Numbered from the stretch's first letter, positions 1 to 8,169 are shown. The stretch: DNA of 64,000 nucleotides from Halotalea alkalilenta (GCF_001648175.1 NZ_CP015243.1:1240001-1304000), one strand, 5' to 3'. Notes: generated by a model not told the origin, from the letters alone. Numbers and translations are program-made.

Positions 1-1
1 G

Positions 2-397
2 CAGGATGTCGCCGAGGGCCGCGAAGCGGTGCTCGCGACCATCGACGAGGCGCTGGCAGAGCAGGGGCTCGCTCCTTCGCGGCTCTACCTGCTTGGCTTC
101 AGCCAGGGCGCGGCGATGGCCGCCGAGGTGCTGATCAGTGCGCCCGAACGCTTCGATGGGGCTGCGCTGCTCTCGGGCTTCCTGGTCGACGACACTCGCC
201 GGGTCGAGCTCGACGGCGCCAACGTGCTGGTGATCCATGGCGATGCCGATGCGAGGGTACCGCCGCAGCACGGCGAGCGCACCGCGCGCTGGTTCGAACG
301 GCAGGGCGCGACGACCAGCTGGAGCCTTCATCCCTCGCTCGGGCATGGCATCGACGCTGAGGTGCTGGACGAACTCAACGCCTGGTGGGCGGACTAG
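2..397 (+). CDS. Carboxylesterase/phospholipase-family alpha/beta hydrolase, 3' part
   Basis: This is the C-terminal part of a small serine hydrolase of the predicted carboxylesterase/phospholipase family; the start lies before the window. The nucleophile elbow GFSQGAA is visible, followed by the acid in HGDADARVP and the catalytic histidine in LGHGID, in the order and spacing expected of the family. The reading frame is open from base 2, so the GTG at 29 is unlikely to be the real start. It is probably a cytoplasmic esterase acting on small carboxyl esters; the substrate cannot be told from sequence. It ends with TAG and faces a repeat-rich intergenic region and the opposing DUF481 gene. Confidence 0.8.
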   Translation, partial: QDVAEGREAVLATIDEALAEQGLAPSRLYLLGFSQGAAMAAEVLISAPERFDGAALLSGFLVDDTRRVELDGANVLVIHGDADARVPPQHGERTARWFERQGATTSWSLHPSLGHGIDAEVLDELNAWWAD

Positions 398-420
398 ACC
401 GCTGCACTGGAGAGCGGCCG

Positions 421-574
421 AGGATGGTCCGCTCAAGCCGCTCGATCCCTCGACGTCGCTTCGCTCCTCTCGGGACGAACGGGTAGGGAGTTGGCGCGAA
501 GGCCCTGCATTCCCAACCGCTCATGGTCAGCGCCCGGGGCGCGAGGGCAGTCGCTGCTTCCGTTCGTGGTGAGC
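421..574. repeat. Left, shortened copy of the ~210-bp intergenic repeat
   Basis: This is a shorter copy of the unit that is tandemly repeated at 2236-3114. It shares the block starting CTCATGGTCAGCGCCCGGGG and running to TTCGTGGTGAGC, and an upstream CTCGATCCCTCGAC...CTCGGGACGAACGG block, but lacks much of the middle. The copy stops abruptly at GAGC (571-574), where the IS110 element begins, and the interrupted sequence resumes at 2233-2236. Confidence 0.85.
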
Positions 575-599
575 CTCCTGTGCCATCGCGATGGCACTG

Positions 600-815
600 C
601 GCATGGACCTTGAACCCGAGTAGCATGGCTGTGTTGCCGCAAGCAGCGTGGCCGCATGTCTTTTGGTGCCGGGTGCCCGGTGGTGAGAATGGCTCTGGTC
701 GTGGGCTGCTGCGCATTATGGTGAGCCTGGCTTCCCGTTGGAAAGATTTGTCTTCCCAGAACACGACCGGGCTTGCGGTAACCCTTTCTCCATCGACCCG
801 TTCCCAGGAGCTATG
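600..815 (+). ncRNA. Candidate IS110 bridge RNA
   Basis: IS110 elements express a structured bridge RNA from the left non-coding end whose guides match target and donor DNA. Four observations fit. GTGGTGAG at 680-687 equals the last 8 nt of the left target flank before the final C. TGGAAAG at 739-745 equals the right tip of the element (2228-2234). CAGGAG at 805-810 is the reverse complement of CTCCTG at the left tip (575-580). A small hairpin, ACCG/CGGT (766-779), lies between the two donor-type matches. A right-target guide was not convincingly found; the best piece is GGGC near 703-706. CAGGAG also overlaps the transposase ribosome-binding site, so that match is less independent. Exact RNA ends are unknown. 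Confidence 0.5.
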
Positions 816-817
816 AG

Positions 818-2146
818 ATGGCCCACTTACCGGTATTGGATCCATTGGCAGCCTTCGTGGATGTCGGCAGCGAGCAGATGTATGTGTCGATTGCCGGGGG
901 GGAGCCGAAGGTCTTCGGCACGTTCACGGCACAGCTGCATGAGCTACGTGACTGGCTGTTGTCGCAGAAGGTGAAGTCGGTGGCCATGGAGGCCACGGGG
1001 ATCTACTGGCTGCCTCTGTACAGCGTGCTGGAAGCCGCGAAGCTACAGGTGCTGATGGTCAACGGTAAGCACACCCGCAATCTGCCGGGTCGCAAGACGG
1101 ATATGAAGGATTGCCAGTGGGGAGCGACGTTGCACGCGCACGGACTCTTGCGGGCAGGCTTCGTGCCCCCAGCCGAGATCCGGCGCTTGCAGGATTACCT
1201 GCGACTGCGCCAGGACCACATCACGCTGGCCGCAGGGCATGTGCAGCATCTGCAGAAGGCCTTGGAGCGGATGAACATCAAATTGCACGATGTCATCAGC
1301 AACCTGGTGGGCCGCAGCGGCATGGCGGTGATCCGGTCGATGCTCGAGGGTGAACGCGATCCTGAGCGACTGCTGGCTTTGTGCGACGTGCAGATCCGCC
1401 AGCAGAAGGCCGAACGGATCAAAGCCTCTCTGCAAGGGACCTGGGCCGAGGAGCATCTGTTCGCGTTGCGCCAGGCGCTGGAAAGCTGGGAGCACTACCA
1501 GCGTTTGATCAGGGCTTGCGACCAACAGATCGAAGCGGTGCTCCGTTCGATCGACGTCGATCCTCCGACGTCGCCGCCGTCCAAGGCGCACAAGCGAGGC
1601 GGTGCCAATGCACCCCAGATCGATGACCTGCATCCGATGCTGGTGGCTCTGTGTGGAGGCAATGATCTCACCGTGCTTCCCGCCCATACGGACTACAGCG
1701 TCCTGCAACTCATAGGTGAAGTGGGAACCGACCTGACCCAGTGGCCGACCGAGAAACACTTCACCGCTTGGGCCGGGCTGGCCCCCGGGAGTCATCAGAG
1801 CGGTAAGCGCCAACGCTCGGCCAAGCGCAGGCGTAATCGTGCTGGGCGCCTGTTTTGCGTCATGGCCCGCAGCCTCGCCCGCAGCAAACACATTGCGCTG
1901 GGCGGTTTTTACCGTCGGATGGCGGGTCGCCGAGGTGGATTGATCGCCAATATCGCCCTGGCGCGCAAACTCGCGGCGCTGTTCTGGCGCGTCATGGTCA
2001 AAGGATTGGACTATGTCGAACACGGACTCCAGTACTACGAGGCACAGGCGCTGGAAACCAAACAACGTTCCATGCGTCGACTCGCCAAGCAGCTCGGGTT
2101 CTCCGTGACGCCTATCCAGACTGAAGCTCAAAATGCTTCTGCCTGA
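818..2146 (+). CDS. IS110-family transposase (DEDD recombinase)
   Basis: A 442-residue recombinase with the two IS110 parts. The N-terminal RuvC-like DEDD domain shows the acidic residues in FVDVGSEQ, AMEATGIYW and GRKTDMKDCQW. A central coiled region leads to a C-terminal Transposase_20 domain (QLIGEVGTDLTQWP, then FTAWAGLAPGSHQSGKRQ) that carries the conserved serine in APGSHQSG. AGGAG at 806-810 is well placed for the ATG at 818. The frame is intact and all catalytic positions are present, so the element may be active. The product would act with the candidate bridge RNA encoded just upstream to recombine donor and target without hydrolytic double-strand breaks. Confidence 0.95.
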   Translation: MAHLPVLDPLAAFVDVGSEQMYVSIAGGEPKVFGTFTAQLHELRDWLLSQKVKSVAMEATGIYWLPLYSVLEAAKLQVLMVNGKHTRNLPGRKTDMKDCQWGATLHAHGLLRAGFVPPAEIRRLQDYLRLRQDHITLAAGHVQHLQKALERMNIKLHDVISNLVGRSGMAVIRSMLEGERDPERLLALCDVQIRQQKAERIKASLQGTWAEEHLFALRQALESWEHYQRLIRACDQQIEAVLRSIDVDPPTSPPSKAHKRGGANAPQIDDLHPMLVALCGGNDLTVLPAHTDYSVLQLIGEVGTDLTQWPTEKHFTAWAGLAPGSHQSGKRQRSAKRRRNRAGRLFCVMARSLARSKHIALGGFYRRMAGRRGGLIANIALARKLAALFWRVMVKGLDYVEHGLQYYEAQALETKQRSMRRLAKQLGFSVTPIQTEAQNASA

Positions 2147-2235
2147 AAGTTGAGGAAGAACGATATGACGACCGCCCAATCTCCCCCCTGATCATCCCCC
2201 TGTCGAGGAGAACTCGGAGGGGGTTCATGGAAAGC

Positions 2236-3114
2236 GCCCGAGGAACGAGGACTGTCGAACCACAGCCTTAGCGCCGCCGCTCGATCCCTCGACTGGCGCC
2301 CCCAGTTGCCGAGCTGTAACTCGACCTTGGCGCGTATCGGCGCCGCTCGGGACGAACGGAAGGGGATGGCGCCGAGCCTGAAGCCAACCGCTCATGGTCA
2401 GCGCCCGGGGCGCGAGGGCAGTCGCTGCTTCCGTTCGTGGTGAGCGCCCGAGGAACGAGGGCTGTCGAACCACAGCCTTAGCGCCGCCGCTCGATCCCTC
2501 GACTGGCGCCCCCAGTTGCCGAGCTGGAACTCGACCTTGGCGCATATCGGCGCCGCTCGGGACGAACGGAGGGGGATGGCGCCGAGCCTGAAGCCAACCG
2601 CTCATGGTCAGCGCCCGGGGCGCGAGGGCAGTCGCTGCTTCCGTTCGTGGTGAGCGCCCGAGGAACGAGGGCTGTCGAACCACAGCATTAGCGCCGCCGC
2701 TCTATCCCTCGACTGGCGCCCCCAGTTGCCGAGCTGTACCTCGACCTTGGCGCGTATCGGCGCCGCTCGGGACGAACGGAAGGGGATGGCGCCGAGCCTG
2801 AAGCCAACCGCTCATGGTCAGCGCCCGGGGCGCGAGGGCAGTCGCTGCTTCCGTTCGTGGTGAGCGCCCGAGGAACGAGGGCTGTCGAACCACAGCCTTA
2901 GCGCCGCCGCTCGATCCCTCGACTGGCGCCCCCAGTTGCCGAGCTGTAACTCGACCTTGGCGCGTATCGGCGCCGCTCGGGACGAACGGAGGGGTATGGC
3001 GCCGAGCCTGAAGCCAACCGCTCATGGTCAGCGCCCGGGGCCCCTTCGACTCGCGATACTCGCTCAGGACGCTCGGAAACATCTTGAGTCGAACCACGCC
3101 GGCCTGCCGCCAAG
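2236..3114. repeat. Tandem array of a 210-bp intergenic repeat, four units plus a hybrid end
   Basis: The block AGCGCCCGAGGAACGAG recurs at 2233, 2443, 2653 and 2863, an exact 210-bp period, with only a few substitutions between copies. Each unit holds a GTGGT...ACCAC stem with an inner GCCC/GGGC pair, then a CTCGATCCCTCGAC block and a CTCGGGACGAACGGA block. The last unit switches near 3040 to a different insert with arms TTCGACTC and GAGTCGAA. That version is also found at 32.55-32.86 kb. The array lies between the 3' ends of convergent genes. Because 210 is a multiple of three, each frame repeats, producing short spurious open frames. Confidence 0.9.
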
Positions 3115-3117
3115 CTC

Positions 3118-3969
3118 CTAGAGCCCATAGACGATCGACATCGTGGTCGTGGTATCGGTGCGATACTTGGCGTCGTTGGGCGGATCGCTGTTGTGCTCGG
3201 CGAGATAGGCCAGGCGCAGGGAGAAATCGGCGTTGATCGAAAGGCTCAACGACGTCTCGCTGCGCAGGGTAAGGTCGTCGCCGGCGGCTTCGGTGGCGAA
3301 GCCTTGTTCGAAGCGGGCGGTGTCGGAAAGTCGATAGCTATAGTTGAAGCCGGTATACGCCAGCGCCCGATAGTCGACTTCACCGTTGCGAATTTTGTCC
3401 CGGCGTATGCCGGGACCGATCTCCACCGACAGCGAGTGGGGCCGCGTATCGACCAGCTGGCGCCCGTAGCCGCCGGCCAGCGAAAGCTGGTTGTCGTAAC
3501 CGCTGAAGCGATCGATGTTCAAGCGCAGCTGGCCGAACACATAGTTGTCTTCGGCGAGGTTGTAGCGCGTGCGGGCAGCGCCGACGTAGCGTTCGGCGGT
3601 GCTCTCGTCATTGCTGCGCGCGCTGTCGGCGGAGGCATAGAGGTTGTACGACCAGCGGTCCCGGTACCAGGTCAGGTTCGTGCGCCCATTGAGCGACGAG
3701 CTGTCATCGTTACCGGTGCGGTTGATGAAGCCGAACTGGAGGTTGCCCTCGAAGTCCTCCTCCGCCAGGGTGGGGTCCAGCAGGGTCGAGAAGTCCTCGA
3801 TCTGTGCCTCGGTGCGCAAGGGCAGCAGGGCGATCGCAAGCGCGAGCGCGACGCTCGCCCATGCCGGTACCGAGGGGCTCGGTACCGTGGGACTGATGGT
3901 GAAGCGCGATGGCAGGGTGGTTCTGGGGCGCCTGCAGGGCGCCCCGCTTGGTTCAGAAGATGGCGTCAT
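3118..3969 (-). CDS. DUF481 (YdiY-like) outer-membrane beta-barrel protein
   Basis: The protein is a DUF481-family outer-membrane barrel. After a hydrophobic stretch (WASVALALAIALLPL) and probable cleavage after RTEA, the mature part starts QIEDFSTLLDP and shows amphipathic strands with family signatures (FINRTGNDDSSSLNGRT, GGYGRQLVD, IGPGIRRD). It ends TTTTMSIVYGL. A frameshifted paralogue lies at 46934-47697. The start is uncertain: the only in-frame ATG is at 3969, overlapping the mrcA 3' end by 17 nt and giving an unusually long n-region. No ATG, GTG or TTG lies between it and the signal sequence; a CTG is the only other candidate. The function in this family is not well defined. Confidence 0.75.
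   Translation of the reverse strand: MTPSSEPSGAPCRRPRTTLPSRFTISPTVPSPSVPAWASVALALAIALLPLRTEAQIEDFSTLLDPTLAEEDFEGNLQFGFINRTGNDDSSSLNGRTNLTWYRDRWSYNLYASADSARSNDESTAERYVGAARTRYNLAEDNYVFGQLRLNIDRFSGYDNQLSLAGGYGRQLVDTRPHSLSVEIGPGIRRDKIRNGEVDYRALAYTGFNYSYRLSDTARFEQGFATEAAGDDLTLRSETSLSLSINADFSLRLAYLAEHNSDPPNDAKYRTDTTTTMSIVYGL
3925..3945 (-). terminator. Hairpin just after mrcA, without a U-tract
   Basis: Eight-base-pair arms (GGGGCGCC / GGCGCCCC) around a 5-nt loop lie 7 nt beyond the mrcA stop. No run of T follows on the minus strand, so it is at best a weak terminator or an mRNA 3'-end stabiliser. It sits inside the 5' part of the downstream DUF481 frame. A second perfect inverted repeat follows at 3865-3887 (arms CGGTACCGAG / CTCGGTACCG). 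Confidence 0.35.
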
Positions 3970-6490
3970 AGGAGCCGGTGCCTTGCGAGCCCGACTCATT
4001 CTCCAGATCGGGCCGTACCGAAGGCTCTTGGTAGGGTGGCAGATTGTCGGCGCGGAAAATCTCGCTGATCCCGCCTGGATCGTTGTCGCGCAGGCGCCGG
4101 CCGCTCTGTGGATCGATCCGGGCGCTGACCACGTTCTCCGGGCGTGGCAGGAACTGTGGCGACATGCCCTCGAGCGCCTGGCCCATGAACTGGGTCCAGA
4201 TCGGCAGCGCCGCCTGGGCGCCGTATTCGCCAGTGCTCGAGTTGTCGTCCATTCCGACCCACACGGTCGCGACCAGTGCATTGTTGAAGCCTGAGAACCA
4301 GGTATCGCGCTGATCGTTCGAGGTGCCGGTCTTGCCGGCCAGATCATCGCGCCCGATCGACAGCGCCGCCCGGCCGGTGCCCCGTCTGATCACGTCGCGC
4401 ATCATATCCTGAAGCATGTACACCGACGCGCCATCGGCGACCCGCTCGGCGATCGGATAGGTGCGGCCATCGATTTCCACCGTGCTGTCGAACGGATCGC
4501 ACTCGGGGCAGGCCGCGGGTGGGTTCGGCTCATCGAGCAGGTTGGTCTGGTCCTCGCCCTGGGTGATCCTGGCGATGTACCAGGGCAGCACCTTGAACCC
4601 GCCGTTGGCGATTTCGGCGTAGCCGCGCGCGATCTCGAGCGGTGTCAGCGAGGCACTGCCCAGCGCCAGTGACAAACCGTTGGGCAGCTGTGCGCGGTTG
4701 AAGCCCATGCGCTCGAGCATGTCCAAGGTATTGTCGAGCCCGGTCGCCTGCAGAGCGCGGATGGTCACCAGGTTGCGCGAGCGATAGAGCCCTTCGCGCA
4801 GCCGGGTCGGGCCGAGGAAGGAACGGGTGTCGTTCTCCGGGCGCCAGACGTCGCCGCTGAGCTCCTGCTGGACGATCGGCGCGTCGTTGATCACCGTTGC
4901 GGGAGTCATGTTGCCCTGTTCCAGCGCGGACAGGTAGATGAACGGCTTGAAGCTCGAACCGGGCTGGCGGCGTGCTTGGGTAGCGCGGTTGAAGCTGCTC
5001 TTGGCGAAGCTGAAACCGCCCTGTAGCGCGCGGATCGCCCCGGTGCGCGGATCGAGCACCACGATCGCGCCTTCGATCTGGGGCGTCTGTGAGAGCCTCC
5101 AGCGCTCGCTATTGCCCTGCCCGTTGGCCACGACCCTCACTAGATCGCCGCGCGCGGCGATCTGGGCGGCCTGGGTCGGCGATGCCCCGCGGGCGCGCAC
5201 GCTGCGGTAGGGCGCAGCCCACCTGAGCTCGTCCCAGCCGATCGTCTCCACCTGGCCATTGCGTCGCAGCACACGCATCTGCTGGCCCTGGGCGTCGATC
5301 ACGATCGCCGGTTCGAGCGGCCCCACATTGGGTGTGCTGCCGAGCACCCTCAGCCAGTTGGAGACGTCCTCCTCGATGCCTTCCACCCGGGTCGAGCTGC
5401 GCTCGGCCGCTTGGCGGGCGGTCTGGGCCACCTCGGGCGAGGCGGCGAGCTCCTCCTCGAGCCCGCGACGGTCGGTGCGCTCCTGCGCTTCGGCCAACGT
5501 CGAGGGAATCCCGCTCTGCTCAGGGCCGCGCCAGCCATGGCGGGCATCGTAAGCGACCAGCCCATCGATCAGTGCATCGCGCGCCTGGTTCTGGGTGCGG
5601 CTGTCGAGCGTGGTGGTGATCGAGTAGCCGTCGGTGTAGGCCCTGTCGCCGAAACGAGAGATCGCATACTGGCGAGCCATTTCCGCTACGTACTGCGCCT
5701 GGAGCTGCAGCTCGGTACGCGAGCGCTGGATCTGGATCGGTGCCTGCACCGCTTGCTGGTACTGCTCGTTGTCGACGTAACCGAGCTGCTGCATGCGCAG
5801 CAGGATCCAGTTACGGCGGATCAGTGAGCGCTCGGGGTTGGCGATCGGGTTGAGGTTGGAGGGTGCCTTCGGCAGTCCAGCGATGGTCGCCGCCTCGGGC
5901 AGGGTCAGCTGCGAGAGCGGTTTGTTGAAGTAGATCTGCGCCGCGGAGCCGACCCCATAGGCGCCTTGGCCGAGATAGATCTTGTTCACGTAGAGCTCGA
6001 AGATCTGCTCCTTGGTCAGGATCCGTTCCATCTGCAGCGCCAGCAGGATCTCACGGATCTTGCGGGTGAAGGTCTGGTCCAGGGTGAGCAAGTAGTTGCG
6101 CGCTACCTGCATGGTGATGGTGCTGCCCCCGGAGCGGATGCTGCCGCTCGCGGCAAGCTCCATCGCCGCACGCGCAAGCCCCCTGGGGTCGATCCCCGGA
6201 TGGCTGAAGAAATCCTGATCCTCGGCGGCGACGATCGCATTGACCAGATCCGCGGGTACCTCATCGAAGTCGACGATCTGTCGACGCTGCTCTCCGTACT
6301 CACCGATCAGCTTGCCATCCTGGCTGTAGACCCGCAGCGGCGTCGCCAGCTGATAGTTCTGCAGTGAATTCACATCGGGCAGGCTTGGGACGAAATAGAT
6401 CGCCGCCGCGGCTACAGCAAGCAGCCCCGCGGCCGTTAAGGCAATCAGCAGCCAGAAAAGATGAAACAAGGTGCGTTTAATCAACTTCAT
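3953..6490 (-). CDS. mrcA: Penicillin-binding protein 1A
   Basis: A bifunctional peptidoglycan synthase of 845 residues, the usual size of PBP1A. An N-terminal membrane anchor (about 8-32) is followed by the GT51 glycosyltransferase domain with its catalytic glutamate in AAEDQDFFSHPG and the GGSTITMQVARN motif. Next come an OB-like insert and a penicillin-binding transpeptidase domain with SxxK (GSSFKPFIY), SxN (SRN) and KTGT boxes. It builds glycan strands and crosslinks on the periplasmic face of the inner membrane. Transcription diverges from pilM, the arrangement known from Pseudomonas and relatives. Confidence 0.97.
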   Translation of the reverse strand: MKLIKRTLFHLFWLLIALTAAGLLAVAAAAIYFVPSLPDVNSLQNYQLATPLRVYSQDGKLIGEYGEQRRQIVDFDEVPADLVNAIVAAEDQDFFSHPGIDPRGLARAAMELAASGSIRSGGSTITMQVARNYLLTLDQTFTRKIREILLALQMERILTKEQIFELYVNKIYLGQGAYGVGSAAQIYFNKPLSQLTLPEAATIAGLPKAPSNLNPIANPERSLIRRNWILLRMQQLGYVDNEQYQQAVQAPIQIQRSRTELQLQAQYVAEMARQYAISRFGDRAYTDGYSITTTLDSRTQNQARDALIDGLVAYDARHGWRGPEQSGIPSTLAEAQERTDRRGLEEELAASPEVAQTARQAAERSSTRVEGIEEDVSNWLRVLGSTPNVGPLEPAIVIDAQGQQMRVLRRNGQVETIGWDELRWAAPYRSVRARGASPTQAAQIAARGDLVRVVANGQGNSERWRLSQTPQIEGAIVVLDPRTGAIRALQGGFSFAKSSFNRATQARRQPGSSFKPFIYLSALEQGNMTPATVINDAPIVQQELSGDVWRPENDTRSFLGPTRLREGLYRSRNLVTIRALQATGLDNTLDMLERMGFNRAQLPNGLSLALGSASLTPLEIARGYAEIANGGFKVLPWYIARITQGEDQTNLLDEPNPPAACPECDPFDSTVEIDGRTYPIAERVADGASVYMLQDMMRDVIRRGTGRAALSIGRDDLAGKTGTSNDQRDTWFSGFNNALVATVWVGMDDNSSTGEYGAQAALPIWTQFMGQALEGMSPQFLPRPENVVSARIDPQSGRRLRDNDPGGISEIFRADNLPPYQEPSVRPDLENESGSQGTGSYDAIF

Positions 6491-6632
6491 TTAGAACGGC
6501 CCATCCGAAGTGGGTGGCGACGAGCTTGAAACGGTCGTCGCGAAAGACGCGAGCGGCATGGGAATCGCGGCGGATACCGGTGCGAGCCGGCTCATCGAGG
6601 TCGTGACAGGTGAACAACCACAAACGTGGCGC

Positions 6633-6638
6633 ATTATA
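6633..6638 (-). promoter_or_regulatory. Possible -10 element for mrcA
   Basis: On the minus strand the sequence reads TATAAT, a perfect sigma-70 -10 hexamer, within the 171-bp divergent spacer between mrcA and pilM. No good -35 hexamer is seen 16-18 nt upstream, so the call rests on one element only. It would give a leader of roughly 135 nt for mrcA. Confidence 0.3.
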
Positions 6639-6661
6639 AGTAGCGCCCTCAGGAGGGGCCA

Positions 6662-7588
6662 GTGATAAACCATGTCGGCTTGTTGCGACCGGTTACCTTA
6701 GCGCACTGGGTGACACGCGTCTGCACCTTTCTGGCCTCCGGGCGGGCGCTTCCCGCCCGCTCTCCCCGGCTTGGGATCTCCTGTGGCGAACGCTCGGTGG
6801 CGCTGGTCGAGCTGGAGCCCCGGCGCCGCGGCATGAACGTGGCCTGCGCAGGGGTGGAGCCGCGTCGCCGGGGCGAGCGCAGTGCTCGCCCCGCGCTCGA
6901 GCGGCTGCTCGAGCGACTCTCTCCGCGCGCCCGCCGCGTGGTCACCGCGCTGGATGCCGATCGGCTGCTCGAACAGCGCATCGAACTGCCCTCGGGGCTC
7001 AGTCCTTGCGAGGTGGAAAGACATCTCCACGCGCGGCTGAGCAGGCTGGCTGCGACCCTCGATGAACCGCCGGTATTCGATTTCTCCCTGGTTGATGACA
7101 TCGATTTCCGCACCCGAGTTCCGCAACGGCTTTCCTGGCGACTGGTGGCCTGCCGCCCGAGCGAGCTCGAGACGCGGCTGGGTGAGTTCGCCGGGCTCGG
7201 TCTCAAGATCGCGGCGGTGGACGTCGATCTGTTCGCCCTTTCGCGCCTGGTCGAGCGCACCCCGGCGGACGCCTTGCTCTACCGTGACGGCCACCGCCTG
7301 TGGCTGGTGCGCGATGGTTTCCGGCTCGCCATGGACCTGGCCGGGGTCGATCCCGGGCAGGCGCTGGTCGACTGGCTGCCTGCGGTGTGGGGCGATGCGC
7401 CGCCGGTAAGGCTGTGGCTTGCGGGCGACGGCTGGGCGTCGTCGGATCCCATCGGTCTGAGTGGCGCGCTCGGGCGCCGAGTCGCGCCATATGAGTCGCG
7501 GGCCATCGGTACCCGGCCGGGTCGCGGCGATGGCGGCGACGCTCGGCTGGCGCTCGCCTATGCGCTGGCGGTGAGAGGCTGCCGATGA
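6662..7588 (+). CDS. pilM: Type IV pilus assembly protein PilM (divergent, short)
   Basis: First gene of a pilMNOPQ operon. PilM is the actin-like cytoplasmic protein that binds the N-terminal peptide of PilN and links the pilus alignment complex to the inner-membrane motor. A very strong AGGAGG lies 5 nt before the GTG start, which fixes the start. The 308-residue product is shorter than usual PilM (about 350). It begins with about 37 extra residues before the RLGISCGERSVALVEL segment that replaces the familiar GIDISSTSVKLLEL motif. Identification leans on position in the operon and the actin-like beginning. The gene overlaps pilN by 4 nt. Confidence 0.75.
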   Translation: MINHVGLLRPVTLAHWVTRVCTFLASGRALPARSPRLGISCGERSVALVELEPRRRGMNVACAGVEPRRRGERSARPALERLLERLSPRARRVVTALDADRLLEQRIELPSGLSPCEVERHLHARLSRLAATLDEPPVFDFSLVDDIDFRTRVPQRLSWRLVACRPSELETRLGEFAGLGLKIAAVDVDLFALSRLVERTPADALLYRDGHRLWLVRDGFRLAMDLAGVDPGQALVDWLPAVWGDAPPVRLWLAGDGWASSDPIGLSGALGRRVAPYESRAIGTRPGRGDGGDARLALAYALAVRGCR

Positions 7589-8169
7589 GCGCTTTTCGCG
7601 ATGTGGATCTGCGCCCCTGGCGGGGGCCGATGCGCCGGAGCGCTCGGTTGCGTCTTTGCGCGTGGTGTGCGGTGGCGGGCGTACTGGCCTTGTCGCTGGG
7701 CGCTACGCTGGCGGGCTGGCTCTCGCTGCAGCGCGAGCGCTGGGAGAGCCGGGTGGAGGCGCTCGCGCTCGAACGCATCGAGTTGACCGCAACGCTTGCC
7801 GAGCTGACGGCGATCGAGCGCCAGCGAGCGATGCTGGCGCAGCGGCATCGCTCGCTCGAGCAGTGGCTCGCGGTGCGTGATACCTGGGTCGAGCTCTGGG
7901 CGGCGTTGTCCGGGCTCGGCACCGAAAGGCTGCGGCTCGAGCGGATCGAACGCCGTGGCCGCATGCTGCGGTTGGAAGCACAAGGCAGCCTGGCGGCCGC
8001 CAACCTTGCGCTGGCACGCCTCGGCGGGCTGTCCCAGGTGGCATCGGCCCGGCTGATCGAGCATCGGCCTGGACCGGAGGGCGGCTGGTGCCAGCTCGAA
8101 CTCGAGCTGCCCGGGCTGGTGGGAGAGCCGGTGGAGGACGCTCCAAGGACGCAGGGGGTGGCCGGATGA
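7585..8169 (+). CDS. pilN: Type IV pilus assembly protein PilN
   Basis: A 194-residue bitopic inner-membrane protein. The short cytoplasmic N-terminus carries VDLRPWR, matching the conserved NLLPWR motif that docks into PilM. One transmembrane helix (about 25-46) and a periplasmic coiled coil with a small ferredoxin-like domain follow. PilN pairs with PilO to form the periplasmic alignment subcomplex of the pilus machine. The start codon overlaps the pilM stop and the gene overlaps pilO, indicating translational coupling. Confidence 0.88.
   Translation: MSAFRDVDLRPWRGPMRRSARLRLCAWCAVAGVLALSLGATLAGWLSLQRERWESRVEALALERIELTATLAELTAIERQRAMLAQRHRSLEQWLAVRDTWVELWAALSGLGTERLRLERIERRGRMLRLEAQGSLAAANLALARLGGLSQVASARLIEHRPGPEGGWCQLELELPGLVGEPVEDAPRTQGVAG

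Larger units (their letters stand above)
575..2235 (+). mobile_element. IS110-family insertion sequence inserted in an intergenic repeat
   Basis: The element is bounded by comparing the disrupted repeat with the intact tandem copies next to it. The left flank matches the uninterrupted unit up to GGTGAGC (574) and the right flank resumes at AGCGCCCGAGG (from 2233). This gives an element of about 1.66 kb with a 3-nt AGC shared at both junctions and no longer target duplication, which is normal for IS110. It carries one transposase gene, about 243 nt of non-coding left end and about 89 nt of right end. The left tip has a perfect 16-bp palindrome, TGCCATCGCGATGGCA (581-596). The long left non-coding end places it in the IS110 rather than the IS1111 group. 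Confidence 0.9.

Noticed and set aside
2225..3097. Short open frames on both strands within the tandem repeats
   Set aside because: The 210-bp period is a multiple of three, so any open frame repeats automatically. The translations are Arg/Pro/Ala-rich, lack ribosome-binding sites and match nothing known.
2236..3114. Tandem array considered as a CRISPR
   Set aside because: Units of 210 bp repeat throughout without unique spacers, and no cas genes are present.
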